A stretch of DNA of 64,000 bases from Bdellovibrionales bacterium CG12_big_fil_rev_8_21_14_0_65_38_15. Its GTDB lineage: Bacteria; Bdellovibrionota; Bacteriovoracia; Bacteriovoracales; Bacteriovoracaceae. Positions 25,577 to 33,481 of the stretch are shown one piece after another. Location of the stretch: NCBI GenBank assembly GCA_002787775.1, contig PCUW01000043.1:124001-188000 (forward strand). Direction: 5' to 3'. Numbering within the stretch: the first letter of the stretch is position 1; each line of letters starts with the position of its first letter. The notes beneath the pieces are model-generated. The model had not been told where the DNA came from and did not search any database. It saw only the letters and a program-made list of their open reading frames with translations. A program made the position numbers and the translations under genes.

Positions 25577-27944
25577 GCTGAATAAGCCAACTTGCACTGA
25601 CTTGAGGGCATACTTCTTTAATATTATTAAGTATGTCCTGATGTTTTGATGCTCCTGACACTCTTTCACTTTCTATATCAGCTGTAATTTGTTTAAACCA
25701 ATCTAGATAGCTTTCCATTTGATAAGCATGAAGTCTTTCATCAACTCTAATAAGATCAGCATTAAAAGGTCTTAAAAACTCACCCTGTTCGTTAGCGTTA
25801 TTCATATTTCTAGAATAAGCTTCTTCGATTTCTTTTTCCCAATCTTTGAAATTTTGTGCTCTTCCAATAATATTTAAGTCCGAATGCAATAAGGCTTTAA
25901 GTTTTTCTTGTTTTTCATTCTTTTCATTTGGAAATGCTTTTTCAACAAAAATTTGATAAGGATCTGACTCTGTTTGACCTGTACCAGTTTGTAAATTATA
26001 AGAATCTTCAACTAACATTTTGCAGTGGTTTCTAATATCAGTCGTTGAATAATCCCACCCCATAACGCGACTAATTCCATTTCGACAAAGTGACAACAAA
26101 CTATTTCGAGCGTGCTTTACTTCATCTTTTGCGTCATCTCTTGTCTCTTTAGCAATATCTTCAATTTGCGAACGAAGTCTATTTCCTTCTCTTGCTGATG
26201 AAATATCACGATTATTTTCACGCATTTCCTTTAGCTGTTCTGCCTTAAAGGTTAGAAAATTTGCTTGCAGATCTGGTAAAGCGAGCTTTCTTCTTAGAGC
26301 TGCTAAAGACATTTCAGCATCTAAATATTTTCTCCAAATATTTTGTAAATCTCCACAGAACTTTTTCTCTAAGTCTGTATTGTTTTGCAAGTAATCTACC
26401 AACTTATTCATATCCTTAAGTTGATCCTCTAACTGAATTCTATTTTTAATAGCTTCTCTGGCACAAACCATACGATTAGGATTATTCACATCAGAAAGCA
26501 GCTGAACCTCGAGATCTCTGGCAGCATTGATTTCATATTGCTTTAACTCTTTTTCAACTCTTAAATCATCCAAGCTAAATGCAGTATCTTCACGCGTTTT
26601 TTGAAGCTGCTTACTCATTTTTATCATTAAAGGTAGATTTTCTAAAACATCTTCAAGTTGCTTATGCGCACCTGAAACTTTTTCATAATTTTCGATGGCC
26701 TTTTGGAAAGCTGCTAACTTTTGTTCGTCATTCATATTGGGTTTAAAAAGACTAATTAACTTTTTAATGCCGAAAACAACGCCATCAACAGCGAAGTTTA
26801 CAAGTGTAGCTCCTAGAGCTGCCCCTGCACCTGTAGCGGCTGCTAAGACGAAGGCATTTTCAGGTTTCATGGCGTGTTTTAAAATGTCATTGGCTTGTTG
26901 CATTTGATCTTCGATGATGGCATTACTTTCTCCCCATCGTTGATCTAAAATCTGATTGAACTCACCCATTCGTTGATCTAAAACTTGATTACTTTCGGCC
27001 CAGTTTCGATCAATCATCTGATTGAAGTTTGCAAATTCCTGTCTAGTATCCTCTAAGACTCGATTTGTCTCAGACCAATTTGTATTTGAGTTCGCCCAGT
27101 TTTGGTTAGCATTGCCTAACTGATTGTTCGTTTCTTGCCAGTTAGCATTTGTTTGATCCCAGTTTTGATCAGCATAAGTATTAAAAGCAGAAATATTTGT
27201 ATTTAAAGAAGTCATTTCGCTTAGAAAACCGGAAAATAGGGAGTTAGTCGGCGCATCTAAACCAACGCTAACGTTAGTGTTGGTGTTAACGTCGATTGTT
27301 CCAGATAGTAATCCACCTACTCCGCCACCAGTACCACCACCATTTGATCCGCCGCTGGAAGTACAAAGCAGTAAACAAAGGAAATCACCTGGTGAACAAT
27401 TGCAACTTGATTGGGCCCATGCTTTTCCAATTAATAAATCAATAATATCGACAGATGATGTTTTTAATTTATTTGAATTTTTTAAATAAAGAGTTCTTTG
27501 AAAAAGCTCAGACTCAACATATAATTTATCGCCATAAGAAATTCTAAACATGGCAATACTTGTATGTCTTTTACCTGCATTTTCCCAAACAAAATATTTA
27601 AAGAAACGATTGCCTTTTTCCCAAAATCCTTCAAACACATAGGAGTCTTGATATCGACGTTGTACTAATTTTTTTGGTCGATATAATTTCTTGGCCGACT
27701 CTCCTACTTCTTGGGCGTATTGATTGAATGTTTGCTTATCCTTAATGGCTGATTCTAAGTGACTGACTTGTCCTATTGGATATGCACGCTTGGCATCTTG
27801 ATAAAATCTTTTATAGAGCCTGACTTTTTCACCGTGCTCATTGCTTATGACTTTGCCTGCACGCCAAGTCCAAGGACGATTTGATTCAGCAGCATTTAAG
27901 GTTGCCGAGAACATCAAAAAAATGGTGATAATGAGTTTTCTCAC
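25560..27944 (-). CDS. Large secreted coiled-coil protein with heptad-to-hendecad repeats and central hydrophobic segment
   Basis: The order is: signal peptide (1-18), basic region, Cys cluster CNCSPGDFLCLLLC (181-194), Gly-rich linker, an Asn/Trp repeat array (about 260-350), a Gly/Ala-rich hydrophobic stretch (364-400, with AAATGAGAALGATLVNFAV), then about 390 residues of charged helical, coiled-coil-like sequence. In the array, bulky residues recur every 7 positions (262, 269, 276, 283, 290, 297, 304) and then every 11 (304, 315, 326, 337, 348). Helices flanking a membrane-active hairpin are typical of alpha-pore-forming toxins, and long arrays occur in fibres; neither is proven. The gene is monocistronic and convergent with prkA. 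No homologue is recognised. Confidence 0.75.
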   Translation of the reverse strand: MRKLIITIFLMFSATLNAAESNRPWTWRAGKVISNEHGEKVRLYKRFYQDAKRAYPIGQVSHLESAIKDKQTFNQYAQEVGESAKKLYRPKKLVQRRYQDSYVFEGFWEKGNRFFKYFVWENAGKRHTSIAMFRISYGDKLYVESELFQRTLYLKNSNKLKTSSVDIIDLLIGKAWAQSSCNCSPGDFLCLLLCTSSGGSNGGGTGGGVGGLLSGTIDVNTNTNVSVGLDAPTNSLFSGFLSEMTSLNTNISAFNTYADQNWDQTNANWQETNNQLGNANQNWANSNTNWSETNRVLEDTRQEFANFNQMIDRNWAESNQVLDQRMGEFNQILDQRWGESNAIIEDQMQQANDILKHAMKPENAFVLAAATGAGAALGATLVNFAVDGVVFGIKKLISLFKPNMNDEQKLAAFQKAIENYEKVSGAHKQLEDVLENLPLMIKMSKQLQKTREDTAFSLDDLRVEKELKQYEINAARDLEVQLLSDVNNPNRMVCAREAIKNRIQLEDQLKDMNKLVDYLQNNTDLEKKFCGDLQNIWRKYLDAEMSLAALRRKLALPDLQANFLTFKAEQLKEMRENNRDISSAREGNRLRSQIEDIAKETRDDAKDEVKHARNSLLSLCRNGISRVMGWDYSTTDIRNHCKMLVEDSYNLQTGTGQTESDPYQIFVEKAFPNEKNEKQEKLKALLHSDLNIIGRAQNFKDWEKEIEEAYSRNMNNANEQGEFLRPFNADLIRVDERLHAYQMESYLDWFKQITADIESERVSGASKHQDILNNIKEVCPQVSASWLIQPSNAP

Positions 27945-28023
27945 GACCCACTTTTCGGTGATATATCTAAATAACTTAACTTTTTACTCGACTATTGCCA
28001 TAAGTTGCTGATATTTCAATATA

Positions 28024-29094
28024 ATGACTTTAGTTTCAAAAACATTTAGCCCAGTCCAGTACTGTGCCACTCATATGGTTGATGAAGAGCATGCAGGCAT
28101 GAGGCTTGATCAATACATGCAACTTCATCTTGAATCTTGGTCGCGTGAGATGGTTAAAAAGAAAATTGAATCAGGCGATATCACGATTGAAGGCAGGCCT
28201 GGAAAAATTCGCCCCAGCATGAAACTTGCTTTCAAGGACAGAGTCACACTCATTACCAATAAAACTTCTCATGAAGATGAATGGTGGAACGGCGAGAAAA
28301 TTAAACTTCAATTTGATCCAGAGATCATTTTTGAAGATAAAAAAATTGCAGTCATTTCAAAACCAGCTTATATGGCCACTCATCCAACAGGAAGACATCT
28401 TTTTAATTGCGCCACTGTTTATCTTGAATCTAAAACTGGTCACACAGTTCATTCGATTCATCGTCTTGATCGAGAAACCTCTGGAGTTTTGCTCTTAGGT
28501 AAAAACCCAAAAGCAGCCAACGAGCTAACAGTTGAGTTTGAAGAAGATCGAGTCAAGAAAGCCTATTTTTTTATTGCTAAAAACAGAGCTTGGAATGGCG
28601 AGGATGAATTTTGGGCACATGAGCGTCTTGATAATGCTGGCGATGGGCTTAAGCGAGTTTATATAGAACATTTCCCTAGAAACGATACTCGTGGCAAGCA
28701 TGCCTCTACTCTTTTTAAAATATTACATATCGAAGGTGAGTATGTTGTGGGACTAGCTTTTCCACAAACAGGCAGGCAGCACCAAATCAGAGTGCACGCC
28801 ATGGTTCACGGCCTTCCTTTAGTTGGAGACAAACTCTACCTAGGAAGCTTTGAAATGTTCCAACGTTTTAAAGACTTAAAAGCTAAAACTGAAGAATATG
28901 ATTTAATGGAACTACCAAGACATGCCTTGCACGCTGTGGGAATTTCTATTATTTATGAAAAGAAAAGACAGATCTTTAAATCGAGTATTCCTAGTGATCT
29001 TTGTGATTGGCTTTCTCAAAAAACAACATTAAAGATTAATCTGCTAGAAGCTGAAATTGCCGATTCTCTTAGCAGTTACTTTCAAAAAATTTGA
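28024..29094 (+). CDS. RluA-family pseudouridine synthase
   Basis: Isomerises uridine to pseudouridine in rRNA or tRNA. An N-terminal S4 RNA-binding domain (AGMRLDQYMQLHLESWSREM) precedes the catalytic domain, where HRLDRETSGVLLLGKN holds the catalytic Asp and TGRQHQIRVH is the conserved RluA motif. 356 residues with the S4 domain suggests an RluC/RluD-like enzyme; target positions cannot be assigned. The 3' end overlaps the HAD gene by 13 bp. Confidence 0.93.
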   Translation: MTLVSKTFSPVQYCATHMVDEEHAGMRLDQYMQLHLESWSREMVKKKIESGDITIEGRPGKIRPSMKLAFKDRVTLITNKTSHEDEWWNGEKIKLQFDPEIIFEDKKIAVISKPAYMATHPTGRHLFNCATVYLESKTGHTVHSIHRLDRETSGVLLLGKNPKAANELTVEFEEDRVKKAYFFIAKNRAWNGEDEFWAHERLDNAGDGLKRVYIEHFPRNDTRGKHASTLFKILHIEGEYVVGLAFPQTGRQHQIRVHAMVHGLPLVGDKLYLGSFEMFQRFKDLKAKTEEYDLMELPRHALHAVGISIIYEKKRQIFKSSIPSDLCDWLSQKTTLKINLLEAEIADSLSSYFQKI

Positions 29095-29801
29095 TGTAGT
29101 CTTTCCATCACGCCCGCAGGGCCAGGCGCCTTGGTAATGTGACTTGGAGCTGGATTAAGCTTGGCCAAAATAGAAGCAATATTGGCTACGCCAACAGTGT
29201 GTGGAAAATTGGCAAACATACCCTGATCGTTCATCGAATCACCAAAATAAACAATCTGATCTTTAGTCATTTTATTTTGTTCAAGATACCACTGACTAGC
29301 TTTTTGCTTTGAGATATCCCCCGCCCAAAAGTTCAAGTGAACATTAGAGCAAGAAAAGTGAATGCCACTAGCATGCAAAAAGTTTTCGATATCTTGATAA
29401 ATCTTTGGATGTTTTTCTAAATCTCTTAGCTCAATAGCACGGTCATATTTTCGACCTAAAGTATCAGCTGATAAACGCACCTTTGAATAACGATCTTTAA
29501 TTTCAATCGTGGCGTCTTCAAGTCTTGAAAGATCGGCTTGTGAAACAAATCCATGCTCATGAATGTCACCATTAGAGTCGCGCCAAAGATAAGCTCCGCC
29601 GCCCTCAACAATAACTCCTTGTAGATAAGACAAGTGAGTTAGTAAGAAATGTCCCCAGGAGATTGATCTACCCGTGACAATAAGAAGTGGTATTTTTCTT
29701 TGTTTTAGAAATGAGATGATATCAAAAAAAATGGGACCTAACTCTGTATGATCAGTTAGCGTCCCATCAAAATCACTTAAAACTATTTTTGGACTAAGCA
29801 T
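29082..29801 (-). CDS. HAD-family phosphatase, Cof/SPP-like
   Basis: Cytosolic HAD hydrolase. LSDFDGTLTD supplies the nucleophile Asp and general-acid Asp, LLIVTGRS is motif II, and YFGDSMNDQGMF is motif IV. The cap is of the C2 type, as in Cof and sucrose-phosphate or mannosyl-phosphoglycerate phosphatases. 239 residues is usual. The stop abuts no terminator and overlaps the pseudouridine synthase gene. The start lies directly after the outer-membrane protein gene's stop region (minus-strand order: OMP then HAD), so they may be cotranscribed. Substrate unknown. Confidence 0.9.
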   Translation of the reverse strand: MLSPKIVLSDFDGTLTDHTELGPIFFDIISFLKQRKIPLLIVTGRSISWGHFLLTHLSYLQGVIVEGGGAYLWRDSNGDIHEHGFVSQADLSRLEDATIEIKDRYSKVRLSADTLGRKYDRAIELRDLEKHPKIYQDIENFLHASGIHFSCSNVHLNFWAGDISKQKASQWYLEQNKMTKDQIVYFGDSMNDQGMFANFPHTVGVANIASILAKLNPAPSHITKAPGPAGVMERLHQIF

Positions 29802-30416
29802 CTATTGTAGTGGGTATGAAAGACCAACAAGGACAGCTGTAAAGCTATCTTTTAATCCAAGTTGAATTTCAGCACTGCCAATAAGGTTTTGGTACCCTTC
29901 GATTGGAAGGTGACCATTAATGCCTGTGTTAAGAGAGATTGTGCTCTCATATGTTTTTGTATCTGAATTAAGATTCATACCAATTGGTAGAGAAACAAAA
30001 GGGAAAGCTTCTTGTCCCCAAAAAGCAAAACCTTTTGAAACCATTGGTGCAACAGAAAGAATATTTCTTGAAGCTCCAAACTCCTTAGCGAATTCATAAC
30101 CTGCACGAACTGCAACTCTTGGCTGTCTCATATAATCTGGAAAAATTTCAAAGTCAGCGTTACCAAAAATGCGTCCACTTCTTTCTCCTGAACCCATTCC
30201 AAGTCCAGCATCAAAACTTAATTGCTCACTCGCTTTTTGAGTATAACGAGCTTGAACACCCATACCACCACCAGTTGATGTCACACCTGTGATTTCAGTT
30301 GAGAGCATTTTTTTCTCAACACTTAATGGGAATGAAGAGTACCCAGTTCCGTAGGCAAACGCTGTTGCTGAGAAACCTGAGAGGATAAGAGCAAAAGCAA
30401 TATTATGTAGTTTCAT
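29802..30416 (-). CDS. Small outer-membrane beta-barrel-like protein
   Basis: A signal peptide (MKLHNIAFALILSGFSATAFA) is followed by about 183 residues of alternating beta-strand-like sequence (for example QARYTQKASEQLSFDAGLGM and AEIQLGLKDSFTAVLVGLSY), ending in LSYPLQ. The size fits an eight-stranded OmpA/OmpW-like barrel, but no family motif is certain. It directly precedes the HAD phosphatase with no gap. The ATG has AAGGAAGG upstream. Confidence 0.65.
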   Translation of the reverse strand: MKLHNIAFALILSGFSATAFAYGTGYSSFPLSVEKKMLSTEITGVTSTGGGMGVQARYTQKASEQLSFDAGLGMGSGERSGRIFGNADFEIFPDYMRQPRVAVRAGYEFAKEFGASRNILSVAPMVSKGFAFWGQEAFPFVSLPIGMNLNSDTKTYESTISLNTGINGHLPIEGYQNLIGSAEIQLGLKDSFTAVLVGLSYPLQ

Positions 30417-30528
30417 AAACCTTCCTTAAACATGAAATAACTCTCTATAAGTGTAAGAAATCCTAATGGTCCCGTCAAAGTATCGCATCAAACGCCATGC
30501 ACAATACGTCCGTAAACCCTCGTTCTCA

Positions 30529-30557
30529 TTGACACGCAATCAGCCACCGTTTATAAC
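30529..30557 (+). promoter_or_regulatory. Promoter of tRNA-His
   Basis: TTGACA-N17-TATAAC is a near-consensus sigma-70 promoter whose predicted start of transcription lies about 5 bases before the tRNA. Confidence 0.85.
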
Positions 30558-30568
30558 TGCATCCTTAT

Positions 30569-30646
30569 GGTGGCCATAGCTCAGTTGGTTAGAGCATCGG
30601 ATTGTGATTCCGAGGGTCGGGGGTTCAAGTCCCCTTGGCCACCCCA
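30569..30646 (+). tRNA. tRNA-His (GTG anticodon)
   Basis: A complete cloverleaf is present. Acceptor stem GTGGCCA pairs with TGGCCAC, the D-arm has GCTCAGTTGGTTAGAGC, the anticodon loop TTGTGAT has GTG at 30604-30606, and the T-arm is GGGGGTTCAAGTCCCC. The extra G at 30569 opposite discriminator C is the G-1 identity element of tRNA-His. CCA is encoded. A hairpin terminator follows at 30661. Confidence 0.97.
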
Positions 30647-30649
30647 TTT
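30629..30649 (+). repeat. tRNA-His 3' end, direct repeat copy 1 (attachment-site-like)
   Basis: This 21-bp block runs from the T-arm through the CCA and three bases beyond. It is repeated without mismatch at 30821-30841. Duplicated tRNA 3' ends are the usual footprint of site-specific integration. Confidence 0.75.
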
Positions 30650-30660
30650 AAAATAAAAAT

Positions 30661-30682
30661 ACCAGGCTTGCCCTGGTTTTTT
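30661..30682 (+). terminator. Terminator of tRNA-His
   Basis: ACCAGG-CTTGC-CCTGGT forms a 6-bp stem followed by TTTTT on the plus strand. A decayed copy of this element and its flank occurs at 32294-32338. Confidence 0.85.
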
Positions 30683-30740
30683 AGTTTTTAGGAGTCCCAG
30701 AGATTTGAAACCACGACGAAGTCGGGGTGTTCTTGGGCGA

Positions 30741-30765
30741 CAAAATCATCTAGCAGATGATTTTG
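30741..30765. repeat. 25-bp near-perfect hairpin within the tRNA-flanking segment
   Basis: CAAAATCATCT-AGC-AGATGATTTTG is an 11-bp perfect inverted repeat with a three-base loop, in a 171-bp stretch between the two tRNA-tail repeats that holds no credible gene. It has no T-run. It may be part of a mobile-element end, a processing signal or an attachment-associated structure. Confidence 0.55.
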
Positions 30766-30820
30766 ACCTCTTTAGCCAATGTAATAAATTAAACTTCGAA
30801 GTAACGAGTTCGCACAAGTT

Positions 30821-30841
30821 GTCCCCTTGGCCACCCCATTT
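30821..30841 (+). repeat. tRNA-His 3' end, direct repeat copy 2
   Basis: Exact copy of 30629-30649, preceded by CACAAGTT where the tRNA has GTTCAA. It cannot be a tRNA, since no 5' half is present. It marks one boundary of a probable integrated or partly deleted segment. Confidence 0.75.
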
Positions 30842-30896
30842 TCAATTTCAACTTTTCAACATTATTCTTAATTTTTCGCTAAAAGTTTAAGCCGCT

Positions 30897-31736
30897 TCAC
30901 AGATACTTTTTGAAGTCTTTCTTTATTATCTCTAAAAAAGTAATGTGATGTTTTGGATAATATACTTTTTCAAAATAACTCAAATAAACCTTTGTCTTAA
31001 CTTTATCTCTGTGATTAATCTTCGAAATCTCATCGCAATCACGCACGAGATGATTCGATACAATCGCTTGCCCAAGCCCCTTTTTTACTCCATCGATAAT
31101 CCCGTATATATCGTCCATGAAACTTCTTTCTATCTTCATTTCTTTCTTTATTTTTTTAAAATAATGAAACGTTGTGGAATCCTTCTCGTCATGGTCTAAA
31201 AATGGAAGAGTTACATCTCTGCTCCTAGGCATAATATGAACAAGCTCTTCTTCTGCTATTAATATATTTACAATATTCTCTCTGTTAATCATTTCTGTGG
31301 TAATCACAAAATCAACCTTACCCGAAAGAAGTAAATCACTTAACTCATGTACCTCTTTAGAAATTAGATTAAAGCGAACACGTGATTCAGATTGAGCTTT
31401 TGCCATAACTGGAATTAGGGCCGACCTAATAATTGAACTATATCCAGCAACAGAAAGTTCTCCAAGTGATCCTGAAGTTAATGAGATTGACCTATAAAAT
31501 GACTTATCAAGCTCAATTTTAGTCTTGTAATAACGAACCAACTCCAGACCAGAACTTGTAAGCACTAATTCTTTTGATGAACGTATGACTAGTGTCATCT
31601 CTAATTCATCTTCTAATCTGGCAATTTTTTGAGAAAGTGCCGGCTGTGAAATACAAAGGGATTTTGAAGCCTTTGAAAAGCTGCCATCTAGGGCGAGTTG
31701 GTAGAACGCTTTTGCTTTGTCGGAGTCAATATTCAT
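30897..31736 (-). CDS. LysR-family transcriptional regulator
   Basis: The N-terminal winged helix-turn-helix (residues 1-60) has AFYQLALDGSFSKASKSLCISQPALSQKIARLE, the LysR hallmark. The C-terminal effector domain (about 88-279) contains FVITTEMI and GIIDGVKKGLGQAIVS. Total length of 279 is slightly short for the family. It diverges from a small secreted-protein gene, a layout in which LysR proteins usually control the neighbour and themselves. A T-N11-A palindrome lies 5 bp before its start. The gene lies between a tRNA-tail repeat and a displaced tRNA flank, so it may be acquired. Confidence 0.92.
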   Translation of the reverse strand: MNIDSDKAKAFYQLALDGSFSKASKSLCISQPALSQKIARLEDELEMTLVIRSSKELVLTSSGLELVRYYKTKIELDKSFYRSISLTSGSLGELSVAGYSSIIRSALIPVMAKAQSESRVRFNLISKEVHELSDLLLSGKVDFVITTEMINRENIVNILIAEEELVHIMPRSRDVTLPFLDHDEKDSTTFHYFKKIKKEMKIERSFMDDIYGIIDGVKKGLGQAIVSNHLVRDCDEISKINHRDKVKTKVYLSYFEKVYYPKHHITFLEIIKKDFKKYL

Positions 31737-31740
31737 CAGT

Positions 31741-31755
31741 ATAACTTATAGTTAT
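31741..31755. promoter_or_regulatory. LysR-box-like operator
   Basis: ATAACT-TAT-AGTTAT is a perfect 6-bp inverted repeat containing a T-N11-A core, the general LysR target. It lies immediately upstream of the lysR start, in the 117-bp intergenic region shared with the divergent secreted-protein gene. Confidence 0.55.
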
Positions 31756-31853
31756 AGATGTATAAAATCAATTAATTTTACTTTAATACCAAAAATAATC
31801 ATATTCATTCCCAACGAGAGCCTTAATGCTCTTCACAAATTTTCGGAGAGGAT

Positions 31854-32234
31854 ATGAAAAACTACAAATTAATACTTCTGGTAACCATTAACCTGTTAGC
31901 TACAACAATATTTGCTCAATCATTCGATTTGAATACCGCTCCAAGATACAATGATTTTTATGAGTGTGAGTTAGAAGGTGGTGATGTGATGAACATCCAT
32001 CTTCATCACATGAGAATTACAGAAGCCACAGTAAACGTATTTGGACAAACATTTACAGGTTACGGAGCATTTTACGATAAAATCATTGTTTCAGATAAAA
32101 GTGCCACTTACGATGAAGCTAAAACATTGCATATCTTTACCCAAAACTCATCGGGGCTTCCTATCTTGCTTCATGTTCACACAGCGCTAACGCGAGCACC
32201 ATTTAGTTATAAATTAGACTGTAAAAAACTATAA
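31854..32234 (+). CDS. Small secreted protein, divergent from LysR gene
   Basis: The product has a signal peptide (MKNYKLILLVTINLLATTIFAQ) and a mature ~105-residue region predicted beta-rich, with one Cys pair (YECELEG and KLDCKKL) likely to form a disulfide. No domain is recognised. GGAGAGGAT gives a strong ribosome site. It is the likely target of the LysR regulator. Location is periplasm or outside the cell. Function unknown. Confidence 0.7.
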   Translation: MKNYKLILLVTINLLATTIFAQSFDLNTAPRYNDFYECELEGGDVMNIHLHHMRITEATVNVFGQTFTGYGAFYDKIIVSDKSATYDEAKTLHIFTQNSSGLPILLHVHTALTRAPFSYKLDCKKL

Positions 32235-32244
32235 AATACAATAT

Positions 32245-32270
32245 GGAGAGGGAATACACTCTCTTTATTT
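32245..32270 (+). terminator. Weak hairpin after the small secreted-protein gene
   Basis: GAGAG and CTCTC flank an eight-base loop, followed by TTTATTT. The stem is short, so termination is only suggested. Confidence 0.4.
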
Positions 32271-32293
32271 CATCCAAACTCATAAAAGAATTA

Positions 32294-32338
32294 ACCCCAT
32301 TTAAAATATAAATTGCCAACCTTGCCTAAGATTTTTTA
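32294..32338 (+). repeat. Degenerate copy of the tRNA-His downstream flank
   Basis: ACCCCATTTAAAATA is identical to the sequence that starts at the acceptor end of tRNA-His (30641-30655). The similarity continues through an AAAT, a shared CTTGCC and a T-run, matching the tRNA terminator region with decayed stem pairing. It looks like the original tRNA flank pushed about 1.65 kb away by inserted DNA. Confidence 0.6.
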
Positions 32339-32396
32339 TGCTTTGGTATTGTTAGAGTTTTTTCTTAATTAATTAATCTATGACAATGGAATAAGT

Positions 32397-32861
32397 TTGA
32401 TCATTAGAAAATTATTTCTAACAGATGCCATTCCTTTAGCAGAGCTATTCTTTAATACGATAAGAACAGTTAACTTAGGTGACTACACTCAGGAGCAAGT
32501 CGAGGCATGGGCTCCACAAAAAAGGGACCTTGATTCTTGGACTCGCTCTTTTTCAGGAAAAAATATATTTATTGCTGACGACAATGGAGTACATGCTGGT
32601 TTTGGTGAAATAAAAGATAACGGCTATATAGACAGGTTTTATATCGCTCAACAATACATAGGAAGAGGCGTAGGCAAAACGATTTACCAAGCCATTGAAG
32701 ATTATGCTCGTGCAAAAAATATCGATAAGATTTTCGTTGAAGCGAGTATCACCGCTAAACCTTTTTTTATAAAAATGGGTTTTATTGAAATTAATGAGCA
32801 AGTGGTTTTATTACGAGGTGTAAAATTTAAGAATTTTTATATGGAGAAAACTTTAAATTAA
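32397..32861 (+). CDS. GNAT-family N-acetyltransferase
   Basis: GNAT-fold acetyl-CoA transferase of 154 residues. IDRFYIAQQYIGRGVGKTIYQAIEDYA contains motif A (Q/RxxGxG/A: QYIGRGVG) that binds the CoA pyrophosphate. KNIDKIFVEASITAKPFFIKMGF is the usual C-terminal beta-bulge and helix, ending in the F-GF motif. It resembles YafP-like small acetyltransferases. The start appears to be TTG with GGAATAAG upstream. Substrate unknown. Confidence 0.85.
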   Translation: MIIRKLFLTDAIPLAELFFNTIRTVNLGDYTQEQVEAWAPQKRDLDSWTRSFSGKNIFIADDNGVHAGFGEIKDNGYIDRFYIAQQYIGRGVGKTIYQAIEDYARAKNIDKIFVEASITAKPFFIKMGFIEINEQVVLLRGVKFKNFYMEKTLN

Positions 32862-32940
32862 GCTATTGATATTCCCTCTGATCAAATTCGTGATGATATT
32901 TTTCATTTGTGTTGTTTTGATCTTAAATAAAAAAATATGG

Positions 32941-33426
32941 CTATTCTAGAAAATACGTCATTGTCTTTTCACCATTCTCAGCCCGAACAAAGTTACATTT
33001 TTGCAGAACATTTATCGAAGCTAGATTTTCAGGTGAAACCTTGGCCATAATTTTATTTATATGTTTTTGTGTTAAGGCTCCACTTGTTAGAGCGTGACAA
33101 ACTTCAAAAGCATAACCTTTTCCCCAATAAGACCTATTAATCATGAAGCCTATTTCAAATACTGTGTCATTAACAGGAAGTAGCATGAACCAAGCAATTA
33201 ATTTTTTCGAAGTCTTTTCAACTACAGCAAAGTACCCATCAAGATCGGATTGCGGTTGATGATCAAGAATCTTAGATAGCCTCGTTTTAGACTCCTCTCG
33301 TGTTTGTGCCCTTCCTGGACCGGTATGAATCATGACGGCCGGATCTGACTCCATTTCAAGAATTGAGTCTAAATCCTCAGCCATAAAGCGTCTTAAGAAG
33401 GTTCTTGGAGTTTTAAGCATTTCCAT
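32941..33426 (-). CDS. GNAT acetyltransferase, RimJ-like
   Basis: Similar to the RimJ/RimL group that acetylates N-terminal amino groups or small amines. LKTPRTFLRRFMAEDLDSILEME is the typical start, EIGFMINRSYWGKGYAFE contains the acetyl-CoA loop (WGKGYA), and PENLASINVLQKCNF is the conserved ending. About 161 residues. Several starts are possible (ATG 33426, ATG 33420, or a TTG at 33444) with no strong ribosome site. It is one of two adjacent, unrelated GNATs pointing towards each other. Confidence 0.85.
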   Translation of the reverse strand: MEMLKTPRTFLRRFMAEDLDSILEMESDPAVMIHTGPGRAQTREESKTRLSKILDHQPQSDLDGYFAVVEKTSKKLIAWFMLLPVNDTVFEIGFMINRSYWGKGYAFEVCHALTSGALTQKHINKIMAKVSPENLASINVLQKCNFVRAENGEKTMTYFLE

Positions 33427-33445
33427 AGAATTAATATAATACAAA

Positions 33446-33475
33446 TTGACGTAATTTTGGGACTTTACCTTTAAT
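33446..33475 (+). promoter_or_regulatory. Promoter of candidate small RNA
   Basis: TTGACG-N18-TTTAAT is a good sigma-70-like promoter on the plus strand, with a predicted start near 33482. No plus-strand reading frame follows before the terminator at 33559. Confidence 0.6.
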
Positions 33476-33481
33476 AAAACC

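Noticed and set aside
30705-30890. 61-codon plus-strand reading frame after tRNA-His
   Set aside because: It crosses the 25-bp hairpin and the repeated tRNA tail, has no ribosome site and reads tRNA sequence as protein.
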